Source: Legionella shakespearei DSM 23087
GTDB taxonomy: Bacteria; Pseudomonadota; Gammaproteobacteria; Legionellales; Legionellaceae
Reading direction: 5' to 3'
Assembly: GCF_000373765.1 (NCBI RefSeq)
Contig: NZ_KB892434.1
Span: 87,046 to 151,045 of the forward strand
Length of the DNA stretch: 64,000 nt
Shown here: positions 26,842 through 36,440 of the stretch, piece after piece
How the letters are laid out: each line of letters starts with the position of its first letter
Numbering within the stretch: position 1 is the stretch's first letter
Program-made: the position numbers and the translations under genes
The notes under the pieces: generated by a model
Told to the model about the DNA's origin: nothing
The model's database searches: none
Seen by the model: the letters and a program-made list of their open reading frames with translations, nothing else

Positions 26842-27153
26842 ATGGATAAAACCGCAAAATTTAATATCGGGGATTTGGTGATTCATAAAAGGATTCGCTA
26901 CCGGGCTATAGTGGTTGATGTAGACCCTTTATTTCAGGCCTCAGGCAACTACAATCCTCAGGCAAGTCAGCATGAATTTGCAACCAGAAATCCCTGGTAT
27001 CGTTTGCTGGTTGATGACAGCAGCCAGGTGACTTATGTGGAAGAATGCATGCTCATTGCTGATCCAAGCCAAATGCCCATTAATAATCCTAATATTGGTC
27101 ATTACTTAAGGGAGCAAAAAGGCGCTTATTCTACTTCTAATGCCAAGCACTAG
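26842..27153 (+). CDS. hspQ: HspQ family heat-shock protein (YccV-like)
   Basis: Small hemimethylated-DNA-binding/HspQ-fold protein of about 103 residues, a specificity factor for Lon protease in enterobacteria. Signs: FNIGDLVIHKRIRYRAIVVD, VDPLF, NPWYRLLVDD, TYVEECMLI. I choose the ATG at 26842 because GGGGAG lies six bases before it; upstream Met codons at 26809, 26818 and 26839 fit the spacing less well. Confidence 0.88.
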   Translation: MDKTAKFNIGDLVIHKRIRYRAIVVDVDPLFQASGNYNPQASQHEFATRNPWYRLLVDDSSQVTYVEECMLIADPSQMPINNPNIGHYLREQKGAYSTSNAKH

Positions 27154-27161
27154 GAGAGTGT

Positions 27162-27248
27162 GTAGCCCGTATTAGGCGAAGCCGTAATACGGGATCGAAA
27201 TGGCAATATGCTCATTCCCGTATTACGGCTTCGCCTAATACGGGCTAC
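27162..27248. repeat. head-to-head REP pair, family 'GCCCGTATTA'
   Basis: Begins nine bases after the hspQ stop and ends seven bases before the convergent gene's stop, so it fills the whole space between two convergent genes. Arms start GTAGCCCGTATTAGGCGAAG and match closely. Confidence 0.9.
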
Positions 27249-27255
27249 AATTTAG

Positions 27256-27456
27256 CTAAGTATTTCTCAGCATTAACACCAGCAAACCCACAAAAGCGAT
27301 GAGGATTATGGCTAAAATGGCCATAGTATAGGAGCTTTTGCTCAAATTTTCTTTGCTGAACATCTCTGGCTTGCCTTTAATGGCACGGTATAAAATGAAA
27401 ACAATCAGGCCTGCTCCAAGCAATCCTAAAATCTGATATAAAGTTTCCATGTGCAT
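27256..27456 (-). CDS. small two-helix membrane protein, unknown function
   Basis: Sixty-six residues with two hydrophobic segments (about 6-25 and 44-63) joined by a basic, polar loop (KGKPEMFSKENLSKSS). I do not recognise the family. AGGA lies a few bases upstream of the ATG at 27456, which supports translation. It is encoded on the same strand after fre, 20 bases from its stop, and probably belongs to the ubiD-fre transcript. Confidence 0.6.
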   Translation of the reverse strand: MHMETLYQILGLLGAGLIVFILYRAIKGKPEMFSKENLSKSSYTMAILAIILIAFVGLLVLMLRNT

Positions 27457-27476
27457 TGTTCCTTTTTATTTATATT

Positions 27477-28172
27477 TTATTTATTTTCAAAACTAAAGGC
27501 ATCGGAAAACAAATGATGGTGAGAAATACCCTTGTTGATCAATACATCTCTTGTATTATAAACCATATCAAAAGGGCCGCTTAATACTATTTGCCACTCA
27601 TCAAGATCGGTTGGATGCCGTGCCAAAGCAGATGACGCCAAGGTTTCTTTGCTCTCATCAGACACCAGTGAAAAATACTTAAAATGACTGACATGGGATT
27701 GCCAATGACTCACTTTTTCATCCATATACAAATCACTGCGGGAACGGGCACCCCAGATTAATTCAAATGACCTGCGGTCTGTGCTGGATAACAGCTGCTC
27801 AATCATTGCTTTCACTGGTGCAAATCCAGTACCGCCAGCAATAAATAGTATAGGCCGTACTGGATCCAGATGATTAATGCTGCACTCGCCAAAGGGTAAT
27901 TTTAATTGCACTTCGCCTTGATCTTTAATATGGGCAAATAACTGTTTATTGTAAGGATTATCAAGGCTATGGCGGATATGTAGTTCATATTTATGAGAAC
28001 CTAAGGGTGCATTGGCAATAGAATAACTAAACTCTTCACCTGCAAAAAGAATGTTCAGGTATTGTCCTGCCTGATAAGTAACAAACTCATCAGGTCTCAA
28101 TACCAATTGCATGATGCTGTCTGTTAATGGTGAAATCGTTTCCACCTGAGCATTAACTGTCTTTTCACTCAT
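27477..28172 (-). CDS. fre: NAD(P)H-flavin reductase
   Basis: Flavin reductase of the ferredoxin-reductase fold, about 231 residues, reducing free flavins with NAD(P)H. Signs: the flavin-site segment [10 protein letters not shown] (RxYS-like), the [16 protein letters not shown] nucleotide-binding motif, and a C-terminal region ending near FSDAF. The start at 28172 ([11 protein letters not shown]) overlaps the ubiD stop by four bases. The pairing ubiD-fre is the same as in E. coli, where Fre can supply reduced FMN. Confidence 0.88.
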   Translation of the reverse strand: MSEKTVNAQVETISPLTDSIMQLVLRPDEFVTYQAGQYLNILFAGEEFSYSIANAPLGSHKYELHIRHSLDNPYNKQLFAHIKDQGEVQLKLPFGECSINHLDPVRPILFIAGGTGFAPVKAMIEQLLSSTDRRSFELIWGARSRSDLYMDEKVSHWQSHVSHFKYFSLVSDESKETLASSALARHPTDLDEWQIVLSGPFDMVYNTRDVLINKGISHHHLFSDAFSFENK

Positions 28173-29638
28173 AAATCCAAGCCCAGAGAGGGCCAATAGC
28201 CGTTTACTTTCTTTAGAATTTCTTCATCCATAATAATAGGTTTACCCCATTCTCTTTGCGTTTCTCCAGCCCATTTGCTGGTCGCGTCCATTCCCATTTT
28301 TGAGCCTAAGCCTGAAACAGGTGAAGCAAAATCGAGATAATCGATGGGAGTATTATCAATCATAACGGTATCTCGCGAAGGATCCATGCGGGTCGTCATT
28401 GCCCAAATCACATCCTGCCAATTACGCGCATCAATATCATCATCACATACTATCACAAATTTAGTGTACATAAATTGGCGCAAGAAGGACCAGACGGCCA
28501 TCATAATTCGTTTGGCATGACCGGGATACTGTTTTTTAATCGTAACCACCGCCAAACGATAAGAACATCCTTCGGGTGGCAGATAAAAATCAACAATTTC
28601 CGGGAATTGCTTCTGCAATAAAGGAATAAACACTTCATTCAGGGCCATACCTAAAATAGCCGGCTCATCAGGTGGCCTGCCAGTATAGGTGCTGTGGTAA
28701 ATGGGATTTTCCCTATGGGTTATGCGTTCTACTGTAAAAACGGGAAACGATTGTACTTCATTATAATAACCGGTGTGATCGCCATAAGGCCCTTCCGGTG
28801 CTTCAACACCAGGCTCAAGATAGCCTTCCAGAATAATTTCAGCGCTGGCAGGTACGTGTAATTCATTTCCTATGCATCGGGTTAAACGGGTCCGCTGCCC
28901 GCGTAACAAACCGGCAAAGGCGTATTCTGATAAAGTATCGGGAACCGGTGTTACCGCCGCCAGAATGGTTGCAGGATCGGCACCCAAAGTTACGGCTATT
29001 GGAAAACGTTCTCCAGGATAAGCCTGTTGCCAGGCCTGATAATCCAGCGCGCCGCCACGATGAGACAGCCAACGCATAATGAGCTGGTTCTTGTTTAACA
29101 CTTGCTGGCGATAAATCCCCATGTTTTCGCGGGTTTGATGTGGCCCTTTGGTAGTAACTAGTCCCCAGGTAATTAAGGGAGCGGCATCTTCTGGCCAACA
29201 GGTTTGTATGGGTAGGCGTGTTAAATCCACTTCATCTTTTTCCCAGACATGAGTCTGGCATTCTGCACCGCTGACGTATTTGGGCGCCATATTTAATGCC
29301 TGCTTCAACAAAGGTAATTTGCTAAAAGCATCTTTAAAACCTTTGGGTGGCTCTGGTTCTTTCAAAGCTGCCAAGAGCGTTCCTATTTCTCTTAAAGCAG
29401 AGATAGATTCCTCGCCCATGCCCATTGCAACCCGTTCGACCGTTCCAAACAGGTTAGTCAAAACAGGCATTTGATGATCAGGCATGTTAGTAAACAGTAA
29501 AGCGGGGCCGCCAGAGCGCAGAACACGATCACTGACCGCAGTCATTTCAAGATAAGGTGAAACAGGATAGTCAATGCGTTTTAATAATCCACGTGATTCA
29601 AGTTGGGTTATAAAGTCTCTCAGATCAGAATATTTCAT
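28169..29638 (-). CDS. ubiD: 4-hydroxy-3-polyprenylbenzoate decarboxylase
   Basis: Prenylated-FMN-dependent decarboxylase of ubiquinone synthesis, 489 residues, normal length. Signs: [22 protein letters not shown] at the start, [19 protein letters not shown] and the Glu-Arg-Glu-type active-site region near PPDEPAILG. Partner UbiX is not in the window. It is cotranscribed with fre. Confidence 0.95.
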   Translation of the reverse strand: MKYSDLRDFITQLESRGLLKRIDYPVSPYLEMTAVSDRVLRSGGPALLFTNMPDHQMPVLTNLFGTVERVAMGMGEESISALREIGTLLAALKEPEPPKGFKDAFSKLPLLKQALNMAPKYVSGAECQTHVWEKDEVDLTRLPIQTCWPEDAAPLITWGLVTTKGPHQTRENMGIYRQQVLNKNQLIMRWLSHRGGALDYQAWQQAYPGERFPIAVTLGADPATILAAVTPVPDTLSEYAFAGLLRGQRTRLTRCIGNELHVPASAEIILEGYLEPGVEAPEGPYGDHTGYYNEVQSFPVFTVERITHRENPIYHSTYTGRPPDEPAILGMALNEVFIPLLQKQFPEIVDFYLPPEGCSYRLAVVTIKKQYPGHAKRIMMAVWSFLRQFMYTKFVIVCDDDIDARNWQDVIWAMTTRMDPSRDTVMIDNTPIDYLDFASPVSGLGSKMGMDATSKWAGETQREWGKPIIMDEEILKKVNGYWPSLGLDL

Positions 29639-29695
29639 TGATGATTTATCTCAACTTAGAAGTGAATGGCGGAAAGCGAGTAAATTATGGTATTC

Positions 29696-29776
29696 GTAGC
29701 CCGCATTAGCGTCAGCGTAATGCGGGAAGTCAGGACACGACTACCCGTATTACGCCTATCGCCTAATACGGGCTAC
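29696..29776. repeat. head-to-head REP pair, family 'GCCCGTATTA'
   Basis: Lies between rho and ubiD, both on the minus strand, where it begins ten bases after the rho stop codon. The left unit has GCATTA/TAATGC in place of GTATTA/TAATAC: two changes that keep the unit's own hairpin paired, a compensatory pattern. Confidence 0.88.
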
Positions 29777-29786
29777 GTATTAGAGA

Positions 29787-31049
29787 TTATTCCTGGCGCT
29801 TCATTGCATCAAAAAATTCAGAGTTGGTTTTGTGATTTTTCATGCGCTCCAGCAAGAACTCAATTGCATCACACTCATCCATTGACTGCAGAATTTTACG
29901 TAAGATCCAGGTACGCTGTAAATCTTCGGGGCTTAACAGGAGATCTTCACGGCGAGTACCCGAACGGTTGATGTTGATTGCCGGGAAGACACGGCGTTCG
30001 GCAATATTACGGCTTAAGTGAATTTCCATGTTACCTGTTCCCTTGAACTCTTCATAAATGACTTCGTCCATTTTGGAACCGGTATCCACCAGTGCTGTAG
30101 CAATAATGGTCAAACTACCGCCTTCTTCGATGTTACGCGCAGCACCATACAAACGCTTAGGTCTTTGTAATGCATTGGCATCCACACCACCAGTAAGTAC
30201 CTTGCCTGAAGAAGGCACAACGGTGTTGTATGCACGAGCCAGACGAGTGATGGAGTCAAGAAGAATGACCACGTCGCGTTTATGCTCTACCAGACGTTTG
30301 GCTTTTTCTATAACCATTTCAGCCACTTGAACGTGTCGGTTTGCCGGCTCATCAAAAGTACTGGCAACCACTTCGCCCTTAACAGAGCGTTGCATTTCAG
30401 TTACTTCCTCGGGGCGCTCATCAATCAATAAAACGATGAGGTAACATTCGGGGTAATTTTTTTCTATGGAGCGGGCAATGTTTTGCAGCATTAGGGTCTT
30501 TCCTGCCTTTGGCGGGGAAACAATCAAACCACGCTGGCCACGACCGAAAGGTGCGCATAAATCCACAACCCGGGCAGTTAAATCTTCTGTACTGCCATTG
30601 CCTTGCTCCATTACCAGGCGCTCGGAAGCAAATAAAGGAGTCAGGTTTTCGAATAGAATCTTACGTTTTGCACTATCAGGAGTATCGTAGTTAATCTCAT
30701 CTACTTTCAGCAATGCGAAGTAGCGCTCGCTGTCTTTAGGTGGACGGATTTTACCTGAAATGGTATCGCCAGAGCGCAGGCCAAAACGTCTGATTTGGCT
30801 TGGTGAGACGTAAATGTCATCAGGACCGGCCAAATAAGAGCCATCGGCGGATCGCAAGAAACCAAAACCATCAGTTAAAACTTCTAAAACTCCATCACCA
30901 TGGATGTCTTCACCTTTTAAGGCATGGGCCTTAAGAATGGCGAAAATGATGTCTTGTTTGCGCATACGGGAGGTATTTTCTACTCCCATCTCTTGTGCGA
31001 TGTTGACGAGATCGGCAATAGGTAATTGCTTAAGTTCACTAAGATTCAT
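29787..31049 (-). CDS. rho: transcription termination factor Rho
   Basis: Hexameric RNA-dependent helicase that ends transcription. About 420 residues, normal length. Signs: [23 protein letters not shown]-binding [18 protein letters not shown], Walker [37 protein letters not shown], and the R-loop region [17 protein letters not shown]. Start at ATG 31049 rather than GTG 31058. trxA lies upstream on the same strand, as in E. coli. The 470-base spacer is long and holds repeats (31274-31506) plus an AT-rich leader. Confidence 0.97.
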   Translation of the reverse strand: MNLSELKQLPIADLVNIAQEMGVENTSRMRKQDIIFAILKAHALKGEDIHGDGVLEVLTDGFGFLRSADGSYLAGPDDIYVSPSQIRRFGLRSGDTISGKIRPPKDSERYFALLKVDEINYDTPDSAKRKILFENLTPLFASERLVMEQGNGSTEDLTARVVDLCAPFGRGQRGLIVSPPKAGKTLMLQNIARSIEKNYPECYLIVLLIDERPEEVTEMQRSVKGEVVASTFDEPANRHVQVAEMVIEKAKRLVEHKRDVVILLDSITRLARAYNTVVPSSGKVLTGGVDANALQRPKRLYGAARNIEEGGSLTIIATALVDTGSKMDEVIYEEFKGTGNMEIHLSRNIAERRVFPAININRSGTRREDLLLSPEDLQRTWILRKILQSMDECDAIEFLLERMKNHKTNSEFFDAMKRQE

Positions 31050-31273
31050 ACTTCTCACTTGATTTATGGTTTAAACGAATTGAATATCCGAGAAAATTTT
31101 GTTAGGGAATAGCAGCTAAGGATTCTGCTGCCTATGTGTCATACCTTGAAGGCTTGCCACATATTGGTAACAGGCTATCACAGCTTTTTAACAAGATCCA
31201 ACATTTTTCTACTGAAATAAATAAAAAAACTTTTTTGGTAACGCTCCAAATGCAATCGTAGCCCGTGCGCTAC

Positions 31274-31506
31274 CCGATCCTCGTCGTCCTGAGCGCGTCT
31301 TTTGGCGCGAAGGATCTCCTGAAAGTGGCATGGTGCCACTGAGATCCCGGCTGCAAGCAGACCGGGCTACACATCCTGCCAGGATTCAGTGCCACTTTCG
31401 GGAGATCCTTCGCGCCAAAAGACGCGCTCAGGACGACGGAGATCGGGGAACGAGAGTAGGAAGTCTCTGGAAAATTCCCGTATTACGCTGCGCTAATACG
31501 GGCTAC
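31274..31506. repeat. nested repeats in the trxA-rho spacer
   Basis: An inverted CGTCGTCCTGAG pair (outer ends CCGATCC at 31274 and GATCGG at 31446) whose loop contains one half-unit of another family (GCCCGGTCTGC type, 31341-31370). It is followed by a single GCCCGTATTA unit at 31477-31506. One element appears to have landed inside the loop of another. The other part of the gap, 31059-31260, shows no element I can name; it should contain the rho promoter. Confidence 0.85.
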
Positions 31507-31522
31507 GGAACCTACAGTATCT

Positions 31523-31849
31523 TTAAACGTGGCTCTCAACAAAGGCGCTTAATTGTGATTTGGACAATAAACCCATCTTAACTGCTTCAACCTGGCCATT
31601 TTTGAATAAAATCAGTGTAGGAATACTCATTACACCGAATTTGGCTGGAGCCTGGGGATTTTCATCTATGTTTACTTTGGCAAAAGTTACCGCTTGGCCA
31701 TGAGTTGCAGCCACTTCTTCCAAAATAGGTGTCAGTGCGCGACATGGGCCACACCATTCAGCCCAGAAATCAACCAATACTGGTTTGTTGGAGTTAATAA
31801 CATCCTGATCAAAGCTCGCATCAGTTACCGTTTTAATATTATCGCTCAT
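31523..31849 (-). CDS. trxA: thioredoxin 1
   Basis: Cytoplasmic dithiol-disulfide oxidoreductase of 108 residues with active site WAEWCGPCRAL (Cys-Gly-Pro-Cys, near 32-35) and the cis-proline loop SIPTLILFKNG. Normal length. It lies directly upstream of rho on the same strand, with palindromic repeats between. Confidence 0.97.
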   Translation of the reverse strand: MSDNIKTVTDASFDQDVINSNKPVLVDFWAEWCGPCRALTPILEEVAATHGQAVTFAKVNIDENPQAPAKFGVMSIPTLILFKNGQVEAVKMGLLSKSQLSAFVESHV

Positions 31850-31886
31850 GGGAAAACCTCTGTTATTTATCGTTTCGAATTATTTA

Positions 31887-32615
31887 TTATAGATCACCGT
31901 TAGCCGCTTGTAACATACTTAATACAGTAATGGCCGCGGTTTCTGTCCGCAAAATTCTTGGCCCTAAAGATAAGGGTAAAAAATCATATTTACAAGCCAA
32001 TTTGATTTCTTCATCACTTAAACCACCCTCTGGACCGATGATTAAGGCAATATCTGGCTGAGACACTGCATATTCCTTTAATGACTTACTGCCTAAGGGG
32101 TGAACGACAAACTTCAATGCCGCCGATTCTTTTGCAACATATTGGTCAAAATGGATTGGAGGGTGTACCACAGGCACTTTATTACGGCCAGATTGTTCAC
32201 AGGCTGCAATGACTATGCTTTGCCACTGATGCAGTTTTTTTGTCATTCGGTCTTTATCCAGTTTTACCGCACAGCGTTCGGTAATTAATGGAGTAATGCG
32301 GGTTACACCTAATTCAACCGATTTCTGCATTACCAGTTCCATCCGGTCGCCTTTGGAAATAGCCTGAGCCAAATGGATGCTTAATGGTGATTCGCGACTG
32401 ACTTCTCTTACAGTGCCAATGCGAACAAAGACCTGCTTTTTTTTAACGGTTTCTATAAGTGCATCAAATTCACGGTCATCACCGCTAAATAAAGTAAGCG
32501 GTTCTCCTGCTTGCATGCGTAAAACGACAGCCACGTGCTGCCCTGCCTCAGGAGACAATTCAAGTAATTGCCCACTCTGGTATTCACCCGCTTGATAAAT
32601 GCGTATTTCTCTCAT
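31887..32615 (-). CDS. rsmE: 16S rRNA m3U1498 methyltransferase
   Basis: SPOUT-class RNA methyltransferase of about 242 residues that methylates U1498 of 16S rRNA. Signs: MREIRIYQAGE at the start, QAISKGDRMELVMQKSVELGV, TERCAVKL, and the SAM-knot motif LIIGPEGGLSDEEI with LGPRILRTETAAI. I choose the ATG at 32615, which has GGTGA upstream; a GTG at 32645 has no ribosome site and adds ten residues not typical of the family. Confidence 0.93.
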   Translation of the reverse strand: MREIRIYQAGEYQSGQLLELSPEAGQHVAVVLRMQAGEPLTLFSGDDREFDALIETVKKKQVFVRIGTVREVSRESPLSIHLAQAISKGDRMELVMQKSVELGVTRITPLITERCAVKLDKDRMTKKLHQWQSIVIAACEQSGRNKVPVVHPPIHFDQYVAKESAALKFVVHPLGSKSLKEYAVSQPDIALIIGPEGGLSDEEIKLACKYDFLPLSLGPRILRTETAAITVLSMLQAANGDL

Positions 32616-32658
32616 GATAAATTCACCAATATTTTTATCTGACACAATATAACAAAAA

Positions 32659-32687
32659 TTACTTATTACCGCCTGCTATGCTAAAAT
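32659..32687 (+). promoter_or_regulatory. fumC promoter candidate
   Basis: TTACTT (-35, 32659-32664), a 17-base spacer, and TAAAAT (-10, 32682-32687) preceded by TGC to give an extended -10. The start codon follows at 32726 after GAGGAATAAG. Confidence 0.45.
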
Positions 32688-32725
32688 CTTATGGTTATTA
32701 ATTTCATCTGAGGAATAAGAAAATC

Positions 32726-34117
32726 ATGGGTAAAACACGAATAGAATCAGATAGCATGGGCGAAATAGAAGTTCCTGCTGATAAATATTGGGGAGCACAG
32801 ACTGAACGCTCATTGCATCATTTCAATATTGGCCAGGATATTATGCCCCGTGAAGTCACCCATGCTTTTGGCATTTTAAAGAAAGCAGCCGCCCTCACCA
32901 ATCTTGATTTAGGTAAATTACCTAAAGATAAAGCCAATTTAATTGTTGCTGCCGCGGATGAAGTGAGCAAGGGCAAGTTAGACGATCATTTCCCCCTGCA
33001 TGTCTGGCAAACAGGAAGCGGTACCCAATCCAATATGAATGCGAATGAAGTGATCTCCAACCGGGCTATAGAAATGGCTGGCGGAGTCATGGGCAGTAAA
33101 GCGCCCATCCACCCCAATGATCATGTCAACATGTCACAATCGTCTAATGATACGTTCCCGACAGCCATGCATATTGCCGCAGCGGTTGCATTCAACGAAA
33201 AACTGATACCTGCTGTACGTAGCCTGCGCGATGTATTTGACGCGAAAATGCACCAGTTTAAAGACATAGTTAAAATCGGCAGAACCCATTTACAAGATGC
33301 CGTGCCTTTAACCTTAGGCCAGGAATTTTCAGGTTATGTTGCCCAACTGGATGCCTGCATTCATAGGCTGGAAGAAGTATTACCTGAACTCTACGAACTG
33401 GCTGCAGGAGGCACTGCGGTGGGAACCGGGCTAAACACTCATCCTCAATTTGCAGTCAAAGTTGCGGAACACATTGCCCAAATCACAAACCTGCCTTTCG
33501 TCACTGCACCGAATAAATTTGCAGCTTTAGCGTCGCACGAACCTTTGGTTTTTGCTCATGCTGCTATGAAAACACTGGCTTGTGCGCTGATGAAAATCGC
33601 CAATGACATCAGATGGCTTGCTTCCGGCCCACGTTGTGGTATTGGTGAGTTAATCATTCCTGAAAATGAGCCAGGGTCTTCTATTATGCCAGGGAAAGTA
33701 AACCCTACCCAGTGCGAAGCCATGACTATGGTGTGTAGTCAGGTTCTGGGTAATGACACTACTGTAGGTATTGCAGACAGCCAGGGTAATTTTGAATTGA
33801 ATGTATTCAAACCGGTTATTATTTTTAATGTGTTGCATTCATTAAATTTACTTGCTGACACCTGCCATTCTTTCCAGGAGTTTTGTGCAGAAGGTATAGA
33901 GGCGAACAAGCCTGTGATTGATTATTATTTACATCATTCTTTAATGCTGGTCACCGCGTTAAATCAGCATATAGGTTATGATAAAGCTGCGAAAATAGCT
34001 AAAACAGCGCATCATGATAATACCTCCTTACAGGAAGCAGCAGTGAAGTTAGGCTTTTTAACAGCGGAACAATTTGCTGAATATGTGAAACCTGAAGAAA
34101 TGATAGCGCCGAAGTAA
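32726..34117 (+). CDS. fumC: class II fumarate hydratase
   Basis: Iron-independent fumarase of the citric acid cycle, 463 residues. Signs: [19 protein letters not shown], the [11 protein letters not shown] segment, [16 protein letters not shown], and the superfamily signature [16 protein letters not shown]. Normal length and start. Monocistronic, followed by a composite repeat. Confidence 0.96.
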   Translation: MGKTRIESDSMGEIEVPADKYWGAQTERSLHHFNIGQDIMPREVTHAFGILKKAAALTNLDLGKLPKDKANLIVAAADEVSKGKLDDHFPLHVWQTGSGTQSNMNANEVISNRAIEMAGGVMGSKAPIHPNDHVNMSQSSNDTFPTAMHIAAAVAFNEKLIPAVRSLRDVFDAKMHQFKDIVKIGRTHLQDAVPLTLGQEFSGYVAQLDACIHRLEEVLPELYELAAGGTAVGTGLNTHPQFAVKVAEHIAQITNLPFVTAPNKFAALASHEPLVFAHAAMKTLACALMKIANDIRWLASGPRCGIGELIIPENEPGSSIMPGKVNPTQCEAMTMVCSQVLGNDTTVGIADSQGNFELNVFKPVIIFNVLHSLNLLADTCHSFQEFCAEGIEANKPVIDYYLHHSLMLVTALNQHIGYDKAAKIAKTAHHDNTSLQEAAVKLGFLTAEQFAEYVKPEEMIAPK

Positions 34118-34123
34118 TTTAAT

Positions 34124-34240
34124 CCGATCTACGTCGTCCTGAGCGCGTCTTTTGGCGCGAAGGATCTCCCAATACTGGCACCATGCCATTTTCGGGAGAT
34201 CCTTCGCGCCAAAAGACGCGCTCAGGACGACGTAGATCGG
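34124..34240. repeat. perfect 47-bp inverted repeat
   Basis: Arms 34124-34170 and 34194-34240 are exact reverse complements over 47 bases (outer end CCGATCTACGTCGTCC) with a 23-base loop. It starts seven bases after the fumC stop. Best copy of the CGTCGTCCTGAG family. It forms the left part of the composite that recurs at 57511-57935. Confidence 0.93.
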
Positions 34241-34256
34241 GGAAGAATCAGATTTC

Positions 34257-34553
34257 GTAGCCCGTATTAGGCGTAGCCGTAATACGGGAATGAGTTCATT
34301 GCCCGGCTGCGAGCAGACCGGGCTACGCACTGTGTCAAGATTCAGATGTACGTTCTCTGCCGCTTTGGCAAAATCTCTCGGAAACACCTTGACCTAAGCC
34401 TGTCTTTTAGGGCGTTGTGCGCAGGGATGCGCACATCGACCGCATGGATGCAGGTTTCCCTAAAAGACAGGCTTAGGTTAAGGGGTTTCTTGCGCAGGAC
34501 TATTAAAGTTTGGTGCCACTTCGATCCCGGCTGCGAGCAGGCCGGGCTACAAA
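34257..34553. repeat. composite repeat with structured core, copy 1
   Basis: Continues the fumC-poxB gap. In order: a GCCCGTATTA unit (34257-34288), a GCCCGGCTGCGAGCAG unit (34301-34326), a core element and another GCCCGGCTGC unit ending at 34552. The core has 26-base arms (34387-34412 and 34458-34483, starting CCTTGACCTAAGCC) and a loop with the hairpin TGTGCGC/GCGCACA. The same order of parts, with the core conserved, occurs at 57628-57935. The core could be a structured RNA, but no promoter is evident. Confidence 0.8.
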
Positions 34554-34568
34554 ACCTGCCAAGACTGA

Positions 34569-36296
34569 TTATTCGGGTCGCCATAAATTGGTTTTCATTA
34601 GGTCGAGAATGGCGTTACCCTGGCCATTGATTATGGCTTTCATCATGTACAGGCTAAATCCTTTGACTTGTTCCATTTCAATAGCAGGGGGCATGATCAA
34701 TTCATTGCGATCTACCGATACGTCTACAATAACCGGGCCTTTGTGTGCAAATGCCACTTCCAAATCACTTTCCAGACTTGAAGCACTGTCTACACGTATT
34801 CCCTTAATACCAATCGCTTCCGCCATAGCAGCAAAATTAGGATTAGTCAGGGAAGTAGCATAATCCAGCATTCCGCCAACATGCATTTCCATTTCTACGA
34901 AACCTAAACTGCCATTATTAAAAACAACGATTTTAATCGGTAATTTCTGCTGGATTAGCGTTAAAACCTCGCCCATGAGCATGGCAAAACCACCATCCCC
35001 ACACAAGGCAACAACTTGTCTGTCAGGATAAGCGGATTGCGCACCCAAAGCCTGTGATAACGCATTAGCCATAGAACCATGGTTAAATGATCCTAACAAC
35101 CGCCGCTTGCCATTCATCTTCAAATAACGCGCAGCCCACACTGTAGGCGTTCCCACATCCGCTGTAAAAACAGTATCTGCACGTGCAGCACGATCAATGC
35201 ATTGCGCAACATACTGTGGATGAAGCGGGGTTTTATCAGCGGTCTTTGTAGCCAGGGCATCGAGCCCCTTACGTGCTTTCTGATAGTGTCCCTTTGCCTT
35301 GTCTAAATGGCTGCTGTCTTGTTTTTCCTTGAGTAAAGGCAATAAGGCTTTTAGAGTGCAATCCACATCACCAACCGCACCCAAAGCAAGATGGGTTCGC
35401 TTGCCCAATTGCTCTCCATGCAAATCAATTTGAATAATCTGAGCCTTTTCAGGATAAAATTGTCGGTAAGGAAAGCTGGTTCCCAACAATAATAAGGTGT
35501 CGCAGGCCTCCATTGCATAATAGCCAGAGCTAAAACCTATAAAACCAGTCATGCCTACATCATAGGGATTATCATATTCAATAAAGGGTTTGCCACGCAC
35601 GGTGTGTACTACAGGAGCTTTGAGAGTACTGCAAAGCTGCATTAACGAATCATGAGCATTGGCAGCACCAATACCACAGAATACAGTAACATTTTTAGAT
35701 GCATTCAGGCGTTGGGCAATATCCTCTAATACAGCGGCAGGAGGTGTCACTTCCGGACGGACAAAAGACAAACTCTCTTTCATCACTTTATGGCGTGCCT
35801 GCTGCAAGGCAATATCGCCAGAAATCACTAATACTGCAACTCCTGACTTGGCACGAGCTGCTTGCATGGCAAGATGCAGTAACCTTGGCATTTGCTCTGC
35901 CGATTCCACAACCTCGCAAAAACAACTGCACTCTTTAAACAAGATGCCAGGATGCGTTTCCTGGAAATAATTTCCCCCAACCTCGGGGCTGGGTATGTGT
36001 GCCGCAATGGCAAGCACTGGCGCACCGCTACGGTGACTGTCATAAAGACCATTGATCAAATGCAGGTTTCCTGGTCCGCAACTGCCGGCACACACCGTTA
36101 GTTCACCCGTTAATTGTGCCTCAGCACCCGCAGCAAAAGCCGCCGCTTCCTCATGGCGTACATGAACCCATTCTATTTCTTTATGCTTTTGCAAGGCATT
36201 GGTTATGCCATTTAATGAATCGCCAACGATGCCATAAATCCGTTTTATGCCAGCATTGGATAGCGTATCAACAAGTACCTCAGCTACATTTGCCAT
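34569..36296 (-). CDS. poxB: pyruvate dehydrogenase (quinone), PoxB-like
   Basis: Thiamine diphosphate-dependent flavoprotein of about 575 residues that oxidises pyruvate to acetate and carbon dioxide and passes electrons to ubiquinone. Signs: GIVGDSLNGITNAL, the catalytic-Glu region HVRHEEAAAFAAGA, AGSCGPGNLHLINGLYD, and the TPP-binding GDGGFAMLMGEVLTL...NN (near 430-460). The ATG at 36296 has AAGGA upstream; the TTG at 36302 is less likely. The C-terminus carries an amphipathic stretch as expected for membrane binding in this family. Acetolactate synthase is excluded by the PoxB-type N-terminus. Confidence 0.88.
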   Translation of the reverse strand: MANVAEVLVDTLSNAGIKRIYGIVGDSLNGITNALQKHKEIEWVHVRHEEAAAFAAGAEAQLTGELTVCAGSCGPGNLHLINGLYDSHRSGAPVLAIAAHIPSPEVGGNYFQETHPGILFKECSCFCEVVESAEQMPRLLHLAMQAARAKSGVAVLVISGDIALQQARHKVMKESLSFVRPEVTPPAAVLEDIAQRLNASKNVTVFCGIGAANAHDSLMQLCSTLKAPVVHTVRGKPFIEYDNPYDVGMTGFIGFSSGYYAMEACDTLLLLGTSFPYRQFYPEKAQIIQIDLHGEQLGKRTHLALGAVGDVDCTLKALLPLLKEKQDSSHLDKAKGHYQKARKGLDALATKTADKTPLHPQYVAQCIDRAARADTVFTADVGTPTVWAARYLKMNGKRRLLGSFNHGSMANALSQALGAQSAYPDRQVVALCGDGGFAMLMGEVLTLIQQKLPIKIVVFNNGSLGFVEMEMHVGGMLDYATSLTNPNFAAMAEAIGIKGIRVDSASSLESDLEVAFAHKGPVIVDVSVDRNELIMPPAIEMEQVKGFSLYMMKAIINGQGNAILDLMKTNLWRPE

Positions 36297-36392
36297 GATC
36301 AATTCCTTTGAAGGGTCTTTGTCTGTCTAAAGAGGGTGAAGTTTTACATTAAAGAATAGTGTAATAACGAAATTTTTCCAGCGAACAGCGTG

Positions 36393-36431
36393 CGGTTTCC
36401 TCTCCTGAGAACAGATACAAGAGAGGAACCG
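36393..36431. repeat. hairpin between poxB and a lipoprotein gene
   Basis: CGGTTTCCTCTC pairs with GAGAGGAACCG, with one bulged T. It lies just past the 3' end of the lipoprotein gene on the minus strand. No clear T-tract follows on either strand, so terminator function is uncertain. Confidence 0.5.
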
Positions 36432-36440
36432 AAATGTGGA

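Noticed and set aside
34569..36296. Acetolactate synthase or oxalyl-CoA decarboxylase for the TPP enzyme
   Set aside because: The N-terminal and substrate-region segments fit PoxB better, and no small regulatory subunit gene is adjacent.
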